A program made the translations under genes and the position numbers. A stretch of 64,000 nt of DNA from Halorussus halobius (GTDB lineage: Archaea; Halobacteriota; Halobacteria; Halobacteriales; Haladaptataceae): the NCBI RefSeq assembly GCF_004765805.1, contig NZ_SBIU01000004.1, positions 431,437-495,436 on the forward strand. Direction: 5' to 3'. The notes under the pieces were generated by a model. It was not told the DNA's origin. It did not search any database and saw only the letters and a list, made by a program, of their open reading frames with translations. Below are positions 48,784-57,150 of the stretch, in pieces; positions within the stretch are counted from its first letter, which is position 1; every line of letters begins with the position of its first letter.

Positions 48784-49638
48784 ATGCCCCACCAGTGTAC
48801 TTCCTGCGGACGGACGTTCGCGGACGGCTCCAAGGAGATGCTCTCGGGCTGTCCGGACTGCGGCGGGAACAAGTTCCAGTTCAGGCCCGCCGCCGACGGC
48901 GACGGCGGGAACGCCGACTCGGGTCCGGGAGGAGGCGGCGCTGGTGGCGCGACCGCCGCGAAGAAACAGCCCGCCGACGCGTCGAGCGCCGGCCCACCCG
49001 GAAACCGGGACGGCCGCCCGACCGATGACGGAGGCGACCAGTCGACCGACGGCAGTAGCGCGGTGAACCGCGCGGCGGCGACGGTTCGTGAGTGGGTGGG
49101 CTCGGACGGCGACGACGACGTGCGGAACCGCTCGGACCGTCCGCGCGAGCACCCCGATGGCCCGTCCGAGCTGCCCGACGACGGCCCGTCGCAGGCACTC
49201 GAAGATTCGGCACAGGCCAGCGCCCGTAGCGACGTCGTGAGCCGGTCCGAGCTACCGGACGGTCCGCGCTCGACCGAGACCTCCACCTCGACCGACACTC
49301 CCGTCCCGACCGACACTTCCGACCCGACCGACGTCTCGGGGTCGTCCGGCGGGTCCACCTCGACCGAGTCCCCGACCGCGGCCGACGGCGTCCCCGGGGC
49401 GTCCGGGACTGGCGAGGACGAGACCGACGCCGTCGACGCGCCCGACGACGATCCCGGACTGGCGGAGCTCCGCGAGGAGCTCAACAGCCAGTTCGAGAGC
49501 ATCCGCATCGTCGAGCCCGGCCAGTACGAACTCAACCTGATGGAGCTGTACGAGCGCGAGGAGTACATCATCTCGCTCCAGGAGGACGGCAAGTACGTCA
49601 TCGAGGTGCCCGACGCGTGGGACGCGGTCGAGCGGTAG
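48784..49638 (+). CDS. oapC: OapC/ArvC family zinc-ribbon protein
   Basis: The 284-residue protein has an N-terminal zinc ribbon (CTSCGRTFADGSKEMLSGCPDCGG, residues 4-27), a long disordered region of about 200 residues rich in Asp, Gly, Ser and Thr (with STSTDTPVPTDTSDPTD repeats), and a C-terminal 55-residue folded part ending NLMELYEREEYIISLQEDGKYVIEVPDAWDAVER. The C-terminal part may bind OapB or the GTPase. It is the third gene of the operon beside the origin. Confidence 0.9.
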   Translation: MPHQCTSCGRTFADGSKEMLSGCPDCGGNKFQFRPAADGDGGNADSGPGGGGAGGATAAKKQPADASSAGPPGNRDGRPTDDGGDQSTDGSSAVNRAAATVREWVGSDGDDDVRNRSDRPREHPDGPSELPDDGPSQALEDSAQASARSDVVSRSELPDGPRSTETSTSTDTPVPTDTSDPTDVSGSSGGSTSTESPTAADGVPGASGTGEDETDAVDAPDDDPGLAELREELNSQFESIRIVEPGQYELNLMELYEREEYIISLQEDGKYVIEVPDAWDAVER

Positions 49639-49657
49639 TCGGCGCGGCGAGACGACC

Positions 49658-49971
49658 GTGACCGCCTCTCCCGACGACCGGACCTATCCGATGCTGGACG
49701 CCGCCAAGCATCGGGTGGAGGCCGTCGCGGTCCTCTTCTCTGCGGCGCTGTCCTCTTCCTGGCGGCGCTGGTCGCCCAACTGCACGTCGCGGCGGTGCTG
49801 TTCACGGTCGGTAGCTGGCGGTTCGCCGCCTGTCTCGGCTGGGTGCTGCTCGCGGTGTACGTCGCCGACACGTACGTCCGCGCGGCGGTCAACGGCTTCC
49901 GGTTCTGGACCGGCGAGCGGACGCGGGTCGCCCGCGAGTCGGGCATCGGTGCCGGGACCGGGGCGAGCTGA
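49658..49971 (+). pseudogene. Small membrane protein gene broken by a 20-bp tandem duplication
   Basis: The gene begins GTG at 49658 (TASPDDRTYPMLDAAKHRVEAVAV) and its membrane part continues in another frame (LAALVAQLHVAAVLFTVGSW, then LGWVLLAVYVADTYVRAA) to TGA at 49971. Between them lie two near-identical 20-base units, 49730-49749 and 49750-49769, differing at three positions in a row. Removing one unit restores a single 97-residue frame with two or three helices. So a 20-base duplication caused the shift. Either a true recent mutation, a phase-switching tract or a sequencing/assembly error. Confidence 0.65.
49730..49769 (+). repeat. 20-bp imperfect tandem duplication
   Basis: Two units of GTCCTCTTC-nnn-GCGGCGCT. 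The duplication length is not a multiple of three and shifts the frame of the gene it lies in. Confidence 0.75.
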
Positions 49972-50042
49972 GAGCGAGTCGAGCGTGCGAGGCGGAGCGC
50001 GAGTCGCGTGACCTTTAACCCCTCGCGCTCGAATCCCCGACC

Positions 50043-50135
50043 ATGAGCACGGCAACGAAAATCGTGGTTACGACGGTCGGCATCGCGGCGGTCCTCGGCG
50101 TGGGGCTCGTGGCGAACGCGTGGCTGCTGGCCTGA
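50043..50135 (+). CDS. 30-residue single-helix microprotein
   Basis: ATG at 50043 to TGA at 50135 encodes MSTATKIVVTTVGIAAVLGV and on to NAWLLA, a single membrane helix. Its stop overlaps the next ATG as TGATG, so the two would be translationally coupled. It is too short for standard gene calling. Similar tiny membrane proteins are known in haloarchaea. Confidence 0.5.
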   Translation: MSTATKIVVTTVGIAAVLGVGLVANAWLLA

Positions 50136-50905
50136 TGTTCGAGGAGCAGTCGCTCCCCGACGAGGTGGCCGGAGTCCGCAGGACCCACGCGCCCGACGCG
50201 CTGGTGCTGGACGCCGACTCGGACTTCGAGACGCTGGCCCCCGAGCGCGCCGAGAACCTCGGGCTGGTCGTCGAGTCGCTGGCTCCGCTCGCGTACTCGG
50301 ACGAGTGGCTCCCCGAGGACGCGCCGGAACTCCTCCGGCGGTTCGCCTCGCCCGACTTCGCGGTCGGGATGCCCGGCGACGGCAGCGTGGCGTGGACCCG
50401 TCAGACGACTCCGCCCACCGTTCTGGTCAAGCCCCGCGTCGAGGGGTCGCCCGAGGACTTCGTGGACTTCCTCGTCGCGGAGGCGCTGGTCGAAGTCGGG
50501 ACGGGCCAGCCCGAACAGTTCCTCGGCTTCTTCGCGGAGCGCTACCGGGACCTCGACGCCGCGCTCCCGTTCGACGCCGGGGGCACGTATCAGGTCGCGG
50601 CCGCGCTGTACGACGCCTATCTCGGGCTTCACACCCGCGAGACCTTCGCCGACTGGGCGGACGACCGACCGCGCCTGTTCGACGCGTGGCAGGACGCGGG
50701 CGAGCGAATCGAACCCCGACTCGACGGACTCGCCGGGTCGATGGCCCGCGAGGAGACCGATTTCCCCGACGCGGCGGAGTTCGCCTGTGCGGCGGTCAAG
50801 CACGCGCTCGAACTCCCCGCGCCGTTCGCGGCGCTCGACACCGAGGCGTACCGCGACCACGGCGCGGAGTACGCGGTGACGTGGGCCGAGAAGACGTTCG
50901 CGTAG
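50135..50905 (+). CDS. Hypothetical protein, haloarchaeal
   Basis: The 256-residue acidic protein (MFEEQSLPDEVAGVRRTHAPDALVLDAD) is mainly helical, with SPEDFVDFLVAEALVEVG, HTRETFADWADDRPRLFDAW and DFPDAAEFACAAVKHALELP. No catalytic motif is visible. I prefer the ATG at 50135, coupled to the microprotein, over a start at 50120. No family is recognised. Confidence 0.75.
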   Translation: MFEEQSLPDEVAGVRRTHAPDALVLDADSDFETLAPERAENLGLVVESLAPLAYSDEWLPEDAPELLRRFASPDFAVGMPGDGSVAWTRQTTPPTVLVKPRVEGSPEDFVDFLVAEALVEVGTGQPEQFLGFFAERYRDLDAALPFDAGGTYQVAAALYDAYLGLHTRETFADWADDRPRLFDAWQDAGERIEPRLDGLAGSMAREETDFPDAAEFACAAVKHALELPAPFAALDTEAYRDHGAEYAVTWAEKTFA

Positions 50906-51044
50906 CGGTCGACGCTCGCATGACGGACGACGCTGGCGTCGCGGACGACGTTCGCGTGGAGGATAGCTCGGTCCAAGCCGTGCGTTCGCGTCTCACACAA
51001 CGGTTTTTCCCTTCGACGTCGAACGTTCGACCGGGCGAGTCACC

Positions 51045-51137
51045 GTGAACTGGAACCAGCGCGCGGACCACGGCTGGGAGGAACAGCTCTACCCCGACGC
51101 CGACGACGACGGCGTCGAGGAACCGACGACCGAGTGA
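51045..51137 (+). CDS. Possible 30-residue acidic peptide
   Basis: GTG at 51045 to TGA at 51137 encodes VNWNQRADHGWEEQLYPDAD and a further acidic tail. The even distribution of charged and aromatic residues looks protein-like, but nothing else supports it. Confidence 0.3.
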   Translation: MNWNQRADHGWEEQLYPDADDDGVEEPTTE

Positions 51138-51245
51138 GCGGACCGCTACGCATTCTCGACACGCCTCGGTTTCGTCTGGAAATCTCGAACCGAACGCGAC
51201 GTAGCCACGCCCGTCTCCTTCGATTCGTCCGGCCGGCGTTCCGAG

Positions 51246-51494
51246 TCAGACTATCTGCTCGCCGTCGTCGTCGTAGACCGCGATGGCGTCGACCGGACAG
51301 ACGCGCGCGGCCATCTTGGCGTCGAACTCGGCGTCCTCCGGCACCTCGCGCACGAACACGTCCTCGGCGTCGTCGGCTTCCTCCGAGTCCCGGAGGTCGG
51401 CCTTCCCGTCGTCGCGGTTCTCCTCGAACGCCTCCCACTCGGCGGTACACTGGAACATCCCGGTGCAGGTGTCGCGGTCGAACTCGACTCGCAT
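51246..51494 (-). CDS. Ferredoxin, 3Fe-4S type
   Basis: The 82-residue protein has the cluster motif CTGMFQC near residue 10 and the C-terminal RVCPVDAIAVYDDDG. With a methionine where the second cysteine of a 4Fe-4S motif would be, only three cysteines remain, typical of single-cluster 3Fe-4S ferredoxins. It carries an acidic insert (DDGKADLRDSEEADDAED), as usual in salt-adapted electron carriers. Partner enzymes are unknown. Confidence 0.85.
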   Translation of the reverse strand: MRVEFDRDTCTGMFQCTAEWEAFEENRDDGKADLRDSEEADDAEDVFVREVPEDAEFDAKMAARVCPVDAIAVYDDDGEQIV

Positions 51495-51605
51495 ACGACC
51501 GGATTCGGCGGGCGGGACCTAATCCCTGCCGGAGTGGACCACCGGTTTGCGGGAATCCGTGGAACTTCGGAGTCGTGGAGCTAGCTTCTGTTCGAGCCAC
51601 TGAGT

Positions 51606-51720
51606 ACCGCGACCGCAACCATCCGCACCCCACGGCACCGCAACCGCGTCGCGAGAGCCTCGAACCTCCCCAGCCTCCTGCGCTTCTCACTTCGTTGCGA
51701 TGCTCGTCCCTCGCGCGTGC
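51606..51720 (+). repeat. Dispersed non-coding repeat, copy C
   Basis: CCGCGACCGCAACCATCCGC, then GGCACCGCAACCGCG, GAGAGCCTCG, CTCCCCAGCCTCCTGC, TCACTTCGTTGC and CTCGTCCCTCGCGCG. Same block order as copies A and B. Confidence 0.6.
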
Positions 51721-51750
51721 TGGCCCGCGCATGAACGCGCGGGCCAGCAC
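51717..51750. other. Perfect 14-bp stem-loop
   Basis: GTGCTGGCCCGCGC (51717-51730) and GCGCGGGCCAGCAC (51737-51750) pair perfectly with a six-base loop ATGAAC. It lies between divergent promoters, so it is not an ordinary terminator. Confidence 0.75.
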
Positions 51751-51841
51751 GCGCCAGCCCGAAAAATCACCGGGCGGACGCCGGCGTGAGTGGTGTATCG
51801 TTCGGAACACGTCGAACTCGCCCCGTCGCCCGACCCGACAG

Positions 51842-51847
51842 TTTAAA
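51842..51847 (+). promoter_or_regulatory. TATA box for hel308
   Basis: TTTAAA in a GC-rich context. Transcription would begin near 51868, so the message has about 44 bases of leader with a 13-codon upstream ORF. Confidence 0.45.
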
Positions 51848-51873
51848 CCAGAAGACGAGCCAATGACGGGGTA

Positions 51874-51915
51874 ATGAACCAGTTCGCCCGCCAGCGCCCG
51901 AGGTGGTCGGCGTGA
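51874..51915 (+). CDS. Leader uORF of 13 codons overlapping the hel308 start
   Basis: ATG at 51874 encodes [13 protein letters not shown], then TGA at 51913-51915 which overlaps the GTG of hel308 (GTGA). This could couple or regulate helicase translation. A shorter ATG ACG GGG TAA frame at 51863 precedes it. Confidence 0.3.
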   Translation: MNQFARQRPRWSA

Positions 51916-54161
51916 GCGTCGAGATAGCCGACGTACCCGACCTCCCCGAGGGCGTAGCCCAGCACTTCCGCGAGCAGGGCATCGAGGAGCTGTACCCGCC
52001 CCAGGCCGAGGCGGTCGAGGCCGGGGTCGCCGAGGGCGAGAGCGTCGTCGCCAGCGTCCCCACCGCCAGCGGGAAGACCCTCGTCGCCGAGCTGGCGATG
52101 CTCACCAGCGTCGCTCGCGGCGGCAAGGCGCTCTACATCGTCCCCCTGCGGGCGCTGGCCAGCGAGAAGAAGGCCGAGTTCGAGGCCTTCGAGCAGTACG
52201 GCGTCGACGTGGGCGTCTCGACGGGCAACTACGACAGCGACGGCGACTGGCTGGCCCAGAAGGACGTCATCGTCGCGACCAGCGAGAAGGTCGACTCGCT
52301 CGTCCGGAACGGTGCCCAGTGGGTCGACGACCTGACCTGCGTGGTCGCCGACGAGGTCCACCTCGTGGACGACTCCCATCGCGGCCCCACGCTCGAGGTC
52401 ACCCTCGCGAAGCTCCGCAAGCTGAACGCGAACCTCCAGACGGTCGCGCTCTCGGCCACGGTGGGCAACGCCGACGAGATCGCCGACTGGCTCGACGCCA
52501 CGCTCGTCGACTCGACGTGGCGACCCATCGACCTCCGGAAAGGGGTGCTGTACGGACAGGCGCTCCACCTCGACGACGGCTCGCAGACCCAGATATCGCG
52601 GGGCAACGAGAAGGCGACCGCCGCGCTGGTCGAGGACACCCTGACCGACGAGGGGTCGAGCCTCGTGTTCGTCAACTCCCGGCGGAACGCCGAGGCCGCC
52701 GCCCGCCGGCTCTCGGACGTGACCCGCGACCACCTCGACCCCGAGGAGCGCGAGCGACTGGAGGACGTCGCCGCCCGAATCCGGGACGCCAGCGACACCC
52801 AGACCAGCGACGACCTGGCCGACGCGGTCGCGAAGGGCGCGGCGTTCCACCACGCGGGCCTCGCCAGCGACCACCGCGAACTCGTCGAGGACGCGTTCCG
52901 CGACCGGCTGGTGAAGGTCATCGCCGCCACGCCGACGCTCGCGGCGGGGGTCAACACGCCCTCCCGTCGGGTCATCGTGCGCGACTGGCGGCGCTACGAC
53001 GGCGACGTCGGCGGAATGGCCCCGCTGGACGTGCTGGAGGTCCACCAGATGTTCGGTCGTGCGGGCCGGCCCGGCCTCGACCCCTACGGCGAGGCGGTCC
53101 TGATAGCCAACAGCCACGACGAACTCGACGAACTGTTCGACCGCTACGTCTGGGCCGACCCCGAGCCGGTCCGCTCGAAGCTGGCGGCCGAACCCGCGCT
53201 CCGGACTCACATCCTCGCCACGGTGGCCTCGGGCTTCGCCGACACCGAGGACGAACTCGTTTCGTTCCTCGAACGCACGCTCTACGCGACCCAGACCGAC
53301 GAGACCGGCCGGCTCGAAACCGTGACCGAGAACGTGCTGGAGTACCTCGAACGCAACGAGTTCCTCGAACGCGAGGACGGCGACCTGCGCGCGACGGGGC
53401 TGGGCCACCGCGTCTCACAGCTGTACGTCGACCCGATGAGCGCGGCCGAAATCGTCCACGGCCTCCGGGCGGCCGACGACCGCCCGACGGCGTTCGGCCT
53501 CTACCACCTCGTCTCGCGCACGCCGGACATGTACGAACTCTACCTCCGGTCGGGCGACCGCGAGGAGTACACCGAACTCGCCTACGAGCGCGAGACCGAG
53601 TTCCTCGGCTCGATGCCCTCGGAGTTCGAGGATTCGGCGTTCGAGGACTGGCTCTCGGCGCTCAAGACCGCCCGCCTGCTCGAAGACTGGGCGTCCGAGC
53701 TGGACGAGGACGCGATCACCGACCGGTACGGCGTCGGGCCGGGCGACATCCGGGGGAAGGTCGAGACCGCCGAGTGGCTGTTGAACGCGGCCGAGCGCCT
53801 CGCCGGCGAACTCGACCTCGAGTGGGGGCCCGCCATCCGGGAGGCCCGCAAGCGCGTCGAGTACGGCGTCGCCGAGGAGCTGCTCGACCTCGCCGGCGTC
53901 CGGAACGTCGGCCGCAAGCGCGCGCGCCGGCTCTACGAGGCGGGCGTCGAGAACCGGGCTGACCTCCGGGAGGCCGACAAGTCGGTCGTCCTCGGCGCGC
54001 TCCGGGGGCGGCGCAAGACCGCCGAGTCCATCCTCGAGAACGTCGGCCGCAAGGACCCGGACCTGACCGGCGTCGAGGCCGAGGGCGACGCGAGCGAGGA
54101 CGCGGCCGGCGCGAGCGGAGACGACGGGAGCGGCCAGCAGAGTCTGGGTGATTTCGAGTGA
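51912..54161 (+). CDS. hel308: ATP-dependent DNA helicase Hel308
   Basis: The 749-residue superfamily 2 helicase acts at stalled replication forks and lagging-strand gaps. Motifs: Q-motif [12 protein letters not shown], Walker [19 protein letters not shown] box in [16 protein letters not shown], motif [18 protein letters not shown], motif [13 protein letters not shown], motif [15 protein letters not shown] and motif [22 protein letters not shown]. The ratchet domain and the C-terminal helix-hairpin-helix part [23 protein letters not shown] follow. Starts: GTG at 51912 ([11 protein letters not shown]) or GTG at 51903. It is followed 25 bases later by cgi121, a linkage seen in other archaea. 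Confidence 0.95.
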   Translation: MSVEIADVPDLPEGVAQHFREQGIEELYPPQAEAVEAGVAEGESVVASVPTASGKTLVAELAMLTSVARGGKALYIVPLRALASEKKAEFEAFEQYGVDVGVSTGNYDSDGDWLAQKDVIVATSEKVDSLVRNGAQWVDDLTCVVADEVHLVDDSHRGPTLEVTLAKLRKLNANLQTVALSATVGNADEIADWLDATLVDSTWRPIDLRKGVLYGQALHLDDGSQTQISRGNEKATAALVEDTLTDEGSSLVFVNSRRNAEAAARRLSDVTRDHLDPEERERLEDVAARIRDASDTQTSDDLADAVAKGAAFHHAGLASDHRELVEDAFRDRLVKVIAATPTLAAGVNTPSRRVIVRDWRRYDGDVGGMAPLDVLEVHQMFGRAGRPGLDPYGEAVLIANSHDELDELFDRYVWADPEPVRSKLAAEPALRTHILATVASGFADTEDELVSFLERTLYATQTDETGRLETVTENVLEYLERNEFLEREDGDLRATGLGHRVSQLYVDPMSAAEIVHGLRAADDRPTAFGLYHLVSRTPDMYELYLRSGDREEYTELAYERETEFLGSMPSEFEDSAFEDWLSALKTARLLEDWASELDEDAITDRYGVGPGDIRGKVETAEWLLNAAERLAGELDLEWGPAIREARKRVEYGVAEELLDLAGVRNVGRKRARRLYEAGVENRADLREADKSVVLGALRGRRKTAESILENVGRKDPDLTGVEAEGDASEDAAGASGDDGSGQQSLGDFE

Positions 54162-54186
54162 GGGCGAGTCCGGTCGGTGGTCGCCG

Positions 54187-54702
54187 ATGAAACTGGTCGA
54201 GGGCCGCGCCGAAATCACAGACCTCGACGCCTTCCTCGACGACCTCGGGGCGGTCGGCGACGAGTTCGACTGCGCGGTGCAGGCGGTCGACGGCGACTAC
54301 GTCGTCGGACCGGACCACCTCCGGGCCGCCGTCGAGCGTGCGGACCGCGCCTTCGACCGCGACGAGAACGTGGCCCGCGAGCGCGCGGTCGAGATGCTGT
54401 TGTACGCCGCCGGTCGCCGCCAGATAAACCGCGCGCTCCGGATGGGCGTCTCGGAGGGCGAGAATCGCGTGGTGGTGGTCGTCCACTCGTCGGCGGGCGA
54501 CGACGCGGCCGAGCGCGAGGCCGCGAGCCCAGTTCGTGACCTGCTCGACGTCGCCGACTCGAACGCGGCGTCGGCCGACCGCATCGACCGCGAGGCGGTG
54601 TTGGACTTCTTCGACGTGCGCGAGGCCGAACTGGCCGCGACCGACGCGACGCTCGCGGACCTCGTCCGCGAGCGAGTCGCGCTGCTCGACGTCCAGAAGT
54701 GA
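54187..54702 (+). CDS. cgi121: KEOPS complex subunit Cgi121
   Basis: The 171-residue protein has the Cgi121/TPRKB outline: an N-terminal KLVEGRAEITDLDAFLDDLG, AVDGDYVVGPDHLRAAVERA, then ARERAVEMLLYAAGRRQINRALRMGVSEGENRVVVVVH. In the KEOPS complex it binds the 3' CCA end of tRNA and stimulates t6A37 synthesis. The ATG at 54187 is preceded by a short gap after hel308, so they are likely co-transcribed. Confidence 0.92.
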   Translation: MKLVEGRAEITDLDAFLDDLGAVGDEFDCAVQAVDGDYVVGPDHLRAAVERADRAFDRDENVARERAVEMLLYAAGRRQINRALRMGVSEGENRVVVVVHSSAGDDAAEREAASPVRDLLDVADSNAASADRIDREAVLDFFDVREAELAATDATLADLVRERVALLDVQK

Positions 54703-54884
54703 CCGGACGAAGCGGTCGTTTTCCGAAAAATGGCGTCAGTCGCGTGTGGTGACGCGGAGATACCACGCCCCACCGCCGTAGTCTATCCGCCCACGACCGC
54801 TGTGATTTCCTTCGACTTCTCACGGGACTCCACCATACCGACCCAGCCAGCAGGGTTACGGACGTGAGCGCCGTACCCGGTTCC

Positions 54885-55259
54885 ATGCCCGACGACCCCG
54901 ACCCGGAACGCGAACAGCGTCGCGCCCGCGAGCGCCAGCGCGAACGGACCGAGAGCGTCGAGGGGATGCTCGGCGAGGCGGGCCGGATGCTCGGCGAACA
55001 CAAGTACCCCACGACCAGCGAGGAACTCGCGGCCGAGTACGGCGACCAACCGCTCGACCTCGGGAACGAGACCGAGAGCCTCGGAAGCGTGTTCGACCGA
55101 CTGGTCGACGAGCGCTTCGAGTCGGCCGAGGCGGCCCGCGAGGCCATCTACAACGAGGTCACCGGCGAAGCCGCCGGACCGGAGGAGTACAACGACCAGC
55201 GCGACCTCGGGGAACTCGACGACGACGCCGACGCCGAGTCCGACGCGAGTTCGCGCTGA
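54885..55259 (+). CDS. Small acidic protein, DUF5789-like
   Basis: The 124-residue protein from ATG at 54885 (MPDDPDPEREQRRARERQ) has a charged N-terminal helix, then LGEHKYPTTSEELAAEYGDQPLDLGNETESLGSVFDRLVDERFESAEAAREAIYNEVTGEA, which resembles haloarchaeal DUF5789 proteins. An upstream ATG at 54864 would add seven residues. It is probably the last host gene before the mobile element. Confidence 0.75.
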   Translation: MPDDPDPEREQRRARERQRERTESVEGMLGEAGRMLGEHKYPTTSEELAAEYGDQPLDLGNETESLGSVFDRLVDERFESAEAAREAIYNEVTGEAAGPEEYNDQRDLGELDDDADAESDASSR

Positions 55260-55281
55260 CTCCCGGTGCCCGCCCGGGAAT

Positions 55282-55303
55282 CTCCAGTCGAAACGAAGGG
55301 GTT
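55282..55303. repeat. ORB-like sequence at the left edge of the mobile element
   Basis: CTCCAGTCGAAACGAAGGGG then TT. It matches the inverted ORB core (CCACTCGAAAC-nn-nGGGG) with few changes. It lies 118 bases before the integrase ATG. Confidence 0.4.
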
Positions 55304-55420
55304 GCGTCGTACGAGCGTGAACGGGTGAGAATCCGGAGCGAACGGCCGAGGAAAGTGAGTAGTCCCACCAGGATTACTGTGCAAAACCCTATAATCCAAA
55401 CGCCCCATCGATAGTTCACG

Positions 55421-56692
55421 ATGGTCGACACCACTGACGTCCAGGGCTACCAAACCAAATTCGAGAACCAACAAGCCCTCCTCGAAGACGCCGAGATCGA
55501 CGAAGCCGACCGCGACGCCATCGAACGCTTCGTCGTCCACCTCCGCGCCAGCGACCCCGATGTAGACTCGCTCGGCACCGTCGTCGGCCACCTCAACCGC
55601 TGCCGTCTCTCGGCCGAGCGCGCCCACATCCCCATCACCCAGATGACCGACATCGAGGACGTCGACGCCTTCAAACTCCACCTCGAAGACGTCCACGGCC
55701 TCAGCGAGGGCAGCATCCGCAACTACATGAAGTCGATGCGGAAGTTCCTCCAGTGGTATCACGACGAACCGTGGACTGAAGCAGTCAAAGTCGGTAGTCC
55801 GCCCGAGCGCAAGCACGACCCCGACGAGGAGATCACGAGCGACGACCTGAACGCGATGCTCGACGCCGCCAGCGAGTTCGACAGCGCGGCGCGAGACAAA
55901 GCGCTGATCGCGCTCCTCCGGGACACCGGCCTCCGCATCGGCGCGATTCTGTCGTTCCAAATCCAGCACGTCGACTTCGAGGGCCGGCGCGGAACGATCT
56001 CCATCAACGAGGACGCGAACGTCAAGGATGCCGACGGTCCCAAGCCCGTTACGTGGTCGCGTGGGTACGTGGCGAACTGGCTCGACGTTCATCCTCGACC
56101 GGACGACCCCGAGGCCGCCCTGATCCACAAGACCCGCCAGTGGGGTGACGACGAAGACGGGGCACTCCGCCAGCAGTACGCTGGCCGGCGAATCCAAGAG
56201 ATTGCTGAGACCGCAGGTCTGGATCCGGACCGAATCCATGCTCATCTCTTCCGGGGAACCGCGATCTCCGAGTGGATTCGCGACGAAATGAGTGACCAGA
56301 CGATTAAGCACCGGGCCGACTGGAGCGAGGACTCTCGGATGTTCGGCGTCTACTCGCGGGTGACCGACGAGCAGTTCAACGACGTCGTCTTCAACCACTA
56401 CGACATCGGAGATCCCGAAGACGACGAGAAGTCGACGGGCCCCGACCTCGACGACTGCCCCCAGTGCCGGACGTCCCTCCGAGGGGAGGAACTCTTCTGC
56501 CCTGGCTGTGCCGCGCCGCTCACACAGGCTGCAGAAGACGCCTCGGAAGACGTGTCCGGGACGGTCCGCGAGTTCATGGTCGACGAACGCGACGGGTCGA
56601 AGCGTGGTGCTGCAGCAGCGGCGGCCGAGGCCGCAGAGAACGACGCCGACTTCGCGGCGATTCTCTTCGAAGAGCTCCAGGACCTCAACTGA
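55421..56692 (+). CDS. int: Tyrosine recombinase/integrase with C-terminal zinc ribbon
   Basis: The 423-residue protein has an N-terminal SAM-like core-binding domain (ERFVVHLRASDPDVDSLGTVVGHLNRC, residues 27-125) and a catalytic domain. The first catalytic arginine is in LLRDTGLRIGAILSFQ, the HxxR box is HAHLFRGTAISEWI, and the nucleophile tyrosine is in FGVYSRV. The second histidine of the usual H-x-x-R pair is seen only in HAHLFR. After the recombinase is a zinc ribbon CPQCRTSLRGEELFCPGC (about 345-365) and an alanine-rich tail. The ribbon could steer target DNA choice. It faces into the element, in convergent orientation to the operon. Confidence 0.92.
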   Translation: MVDTTDVQGYQTKFENQQALLEDAEIDEADRDAIERFVVHLRASDPDVDSLGTVVGHLNRCRLSAERAHIPITQMTDIEDVDAFKLHLEDVHGLSEGSIRNYMKSMRKFLQWYHDEPWTEAVKVGSPPERKHDPDEEITSDDLNAMLDAASEFDSAARDKALIALLRDTGLRIGAILSFQIQHVDFEGRRGTISINEDANVKDADGPKPVTWSRGYVANWLDVHPRPDDPEAALIHKTRQWGDDEDGALRQQYAGRRIQEIAETAGLDPDRIHAHLFRGTAISEWIRDEMSDQTIKHRADWSEDSRMFGVYSRVTDEQFNDVVFNHYDIGDPEDDEKSTGPDLDDCPQCRTSLRGEELFCPGCAAPLTQAAEDASEDVSGTVREFMVDERDGSKRGAAAAAAEAAENDADFAAILFEELQDLN

Positions 56693-56693
56693 C

Positions 56694-56864
56694 CTACTCG
56701 CCATCGGCGTCACCTCCTGCCCGCTGGACCGCGCGCATGATTGCGCCGATCTCGTCGTCGCGCTCGGCCATTGCGTCGACGGCGTGCTCGTACTCGTCGT
56801 AGACGTCCTGTGCTGTGGTCGGTTCGTCTCGTGGATCGTCAGAGGGGGAATCAGCTTTACTCAT
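56694..56864 (-). CDS. Small acidic protein
   Basis: The 56-residue product begins MSKADSPSDDPRDEPTTAQD and continues with a helix VYDEYEHAVDAMAERDDEIGAIMRAVQRAGG. It is acidic and has no motif. It overlaps the upstream gene by 8 bases and abuts the integrase stop. Confidence 0.6.
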   Translation of the reverse strand: MSKADSPSDDPRDEPTTAQDVYDEYEHAVDAMAERDDEIGAIMRAVQRAGGDADGE

Positions 56865-57150
56865 CAGTCTCACCATCCGCCAGCCGTTGCTTGAGAGAGC
56901 GATACTTCGCGCGGAGCGTGTTCCGTATCTCGCCGGGCCGCCAGCCGCGACTCCACGGGTGGAGAGCGCGGTCGTACCCCACGAGGACGGCTCGCGGGGG
57001 AACGTCGTGGCCTTCGGCGTAACCGTGGTTCCGGCAGGCGGCGAGTCGGCGGCTATAATCGTAGAGGAGGCTCGAGAAGGCACCGTCGGGCCGCTCGCCG
57101 CCATCTTCGACCGAGTCGAACTGGTCGAAGTCGATGTCAGAGGGCTCCAT
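56857..57150 (-). CDS. Hypothetical protein, operon member
   Basis: The 97-residue product starts at the ATG at 57150 (MEPSDIDFDQFDSVEDGGER). It contains SSLLYDYSRRLAACRNHGYAEG and WSRGWRPGEIRNTLRAKYRSLKQRL, a basic helix that could contact nucleic acid. It overlaps its neighbours (1 base upstream, 8 downstream). Confidence 0.65.
   Translation of the reverse strand: MEPSDIDFDQFDSVEDGGERPDGAFSSLLYDYSRRLAACRNHGYAEGHDVPPRAVLVGYDRALHPWSRGWRPGEIRNTLRAKYRSLKQRLADGETDE

Larger units (their letters stand above)
51495..51911. other. Intergenic region between ferredoxin and hel308 promoters
   Basis: No gene is supported over most of this 417-base divergent interval. It has repeat copy C at 51606-51720, a strong hairpin at 51717-51750, a TTTAAA box at 51842-51847, and an upstream ORF overlapping hel308. 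Confidence 0.6.

Noticed and set aside
54536..55147. Frames antisense to cgi121 and the DUF5789-like gene
   Set aside because: They are out-of-phase shadows, very Arg/Ser-rich and without domains.
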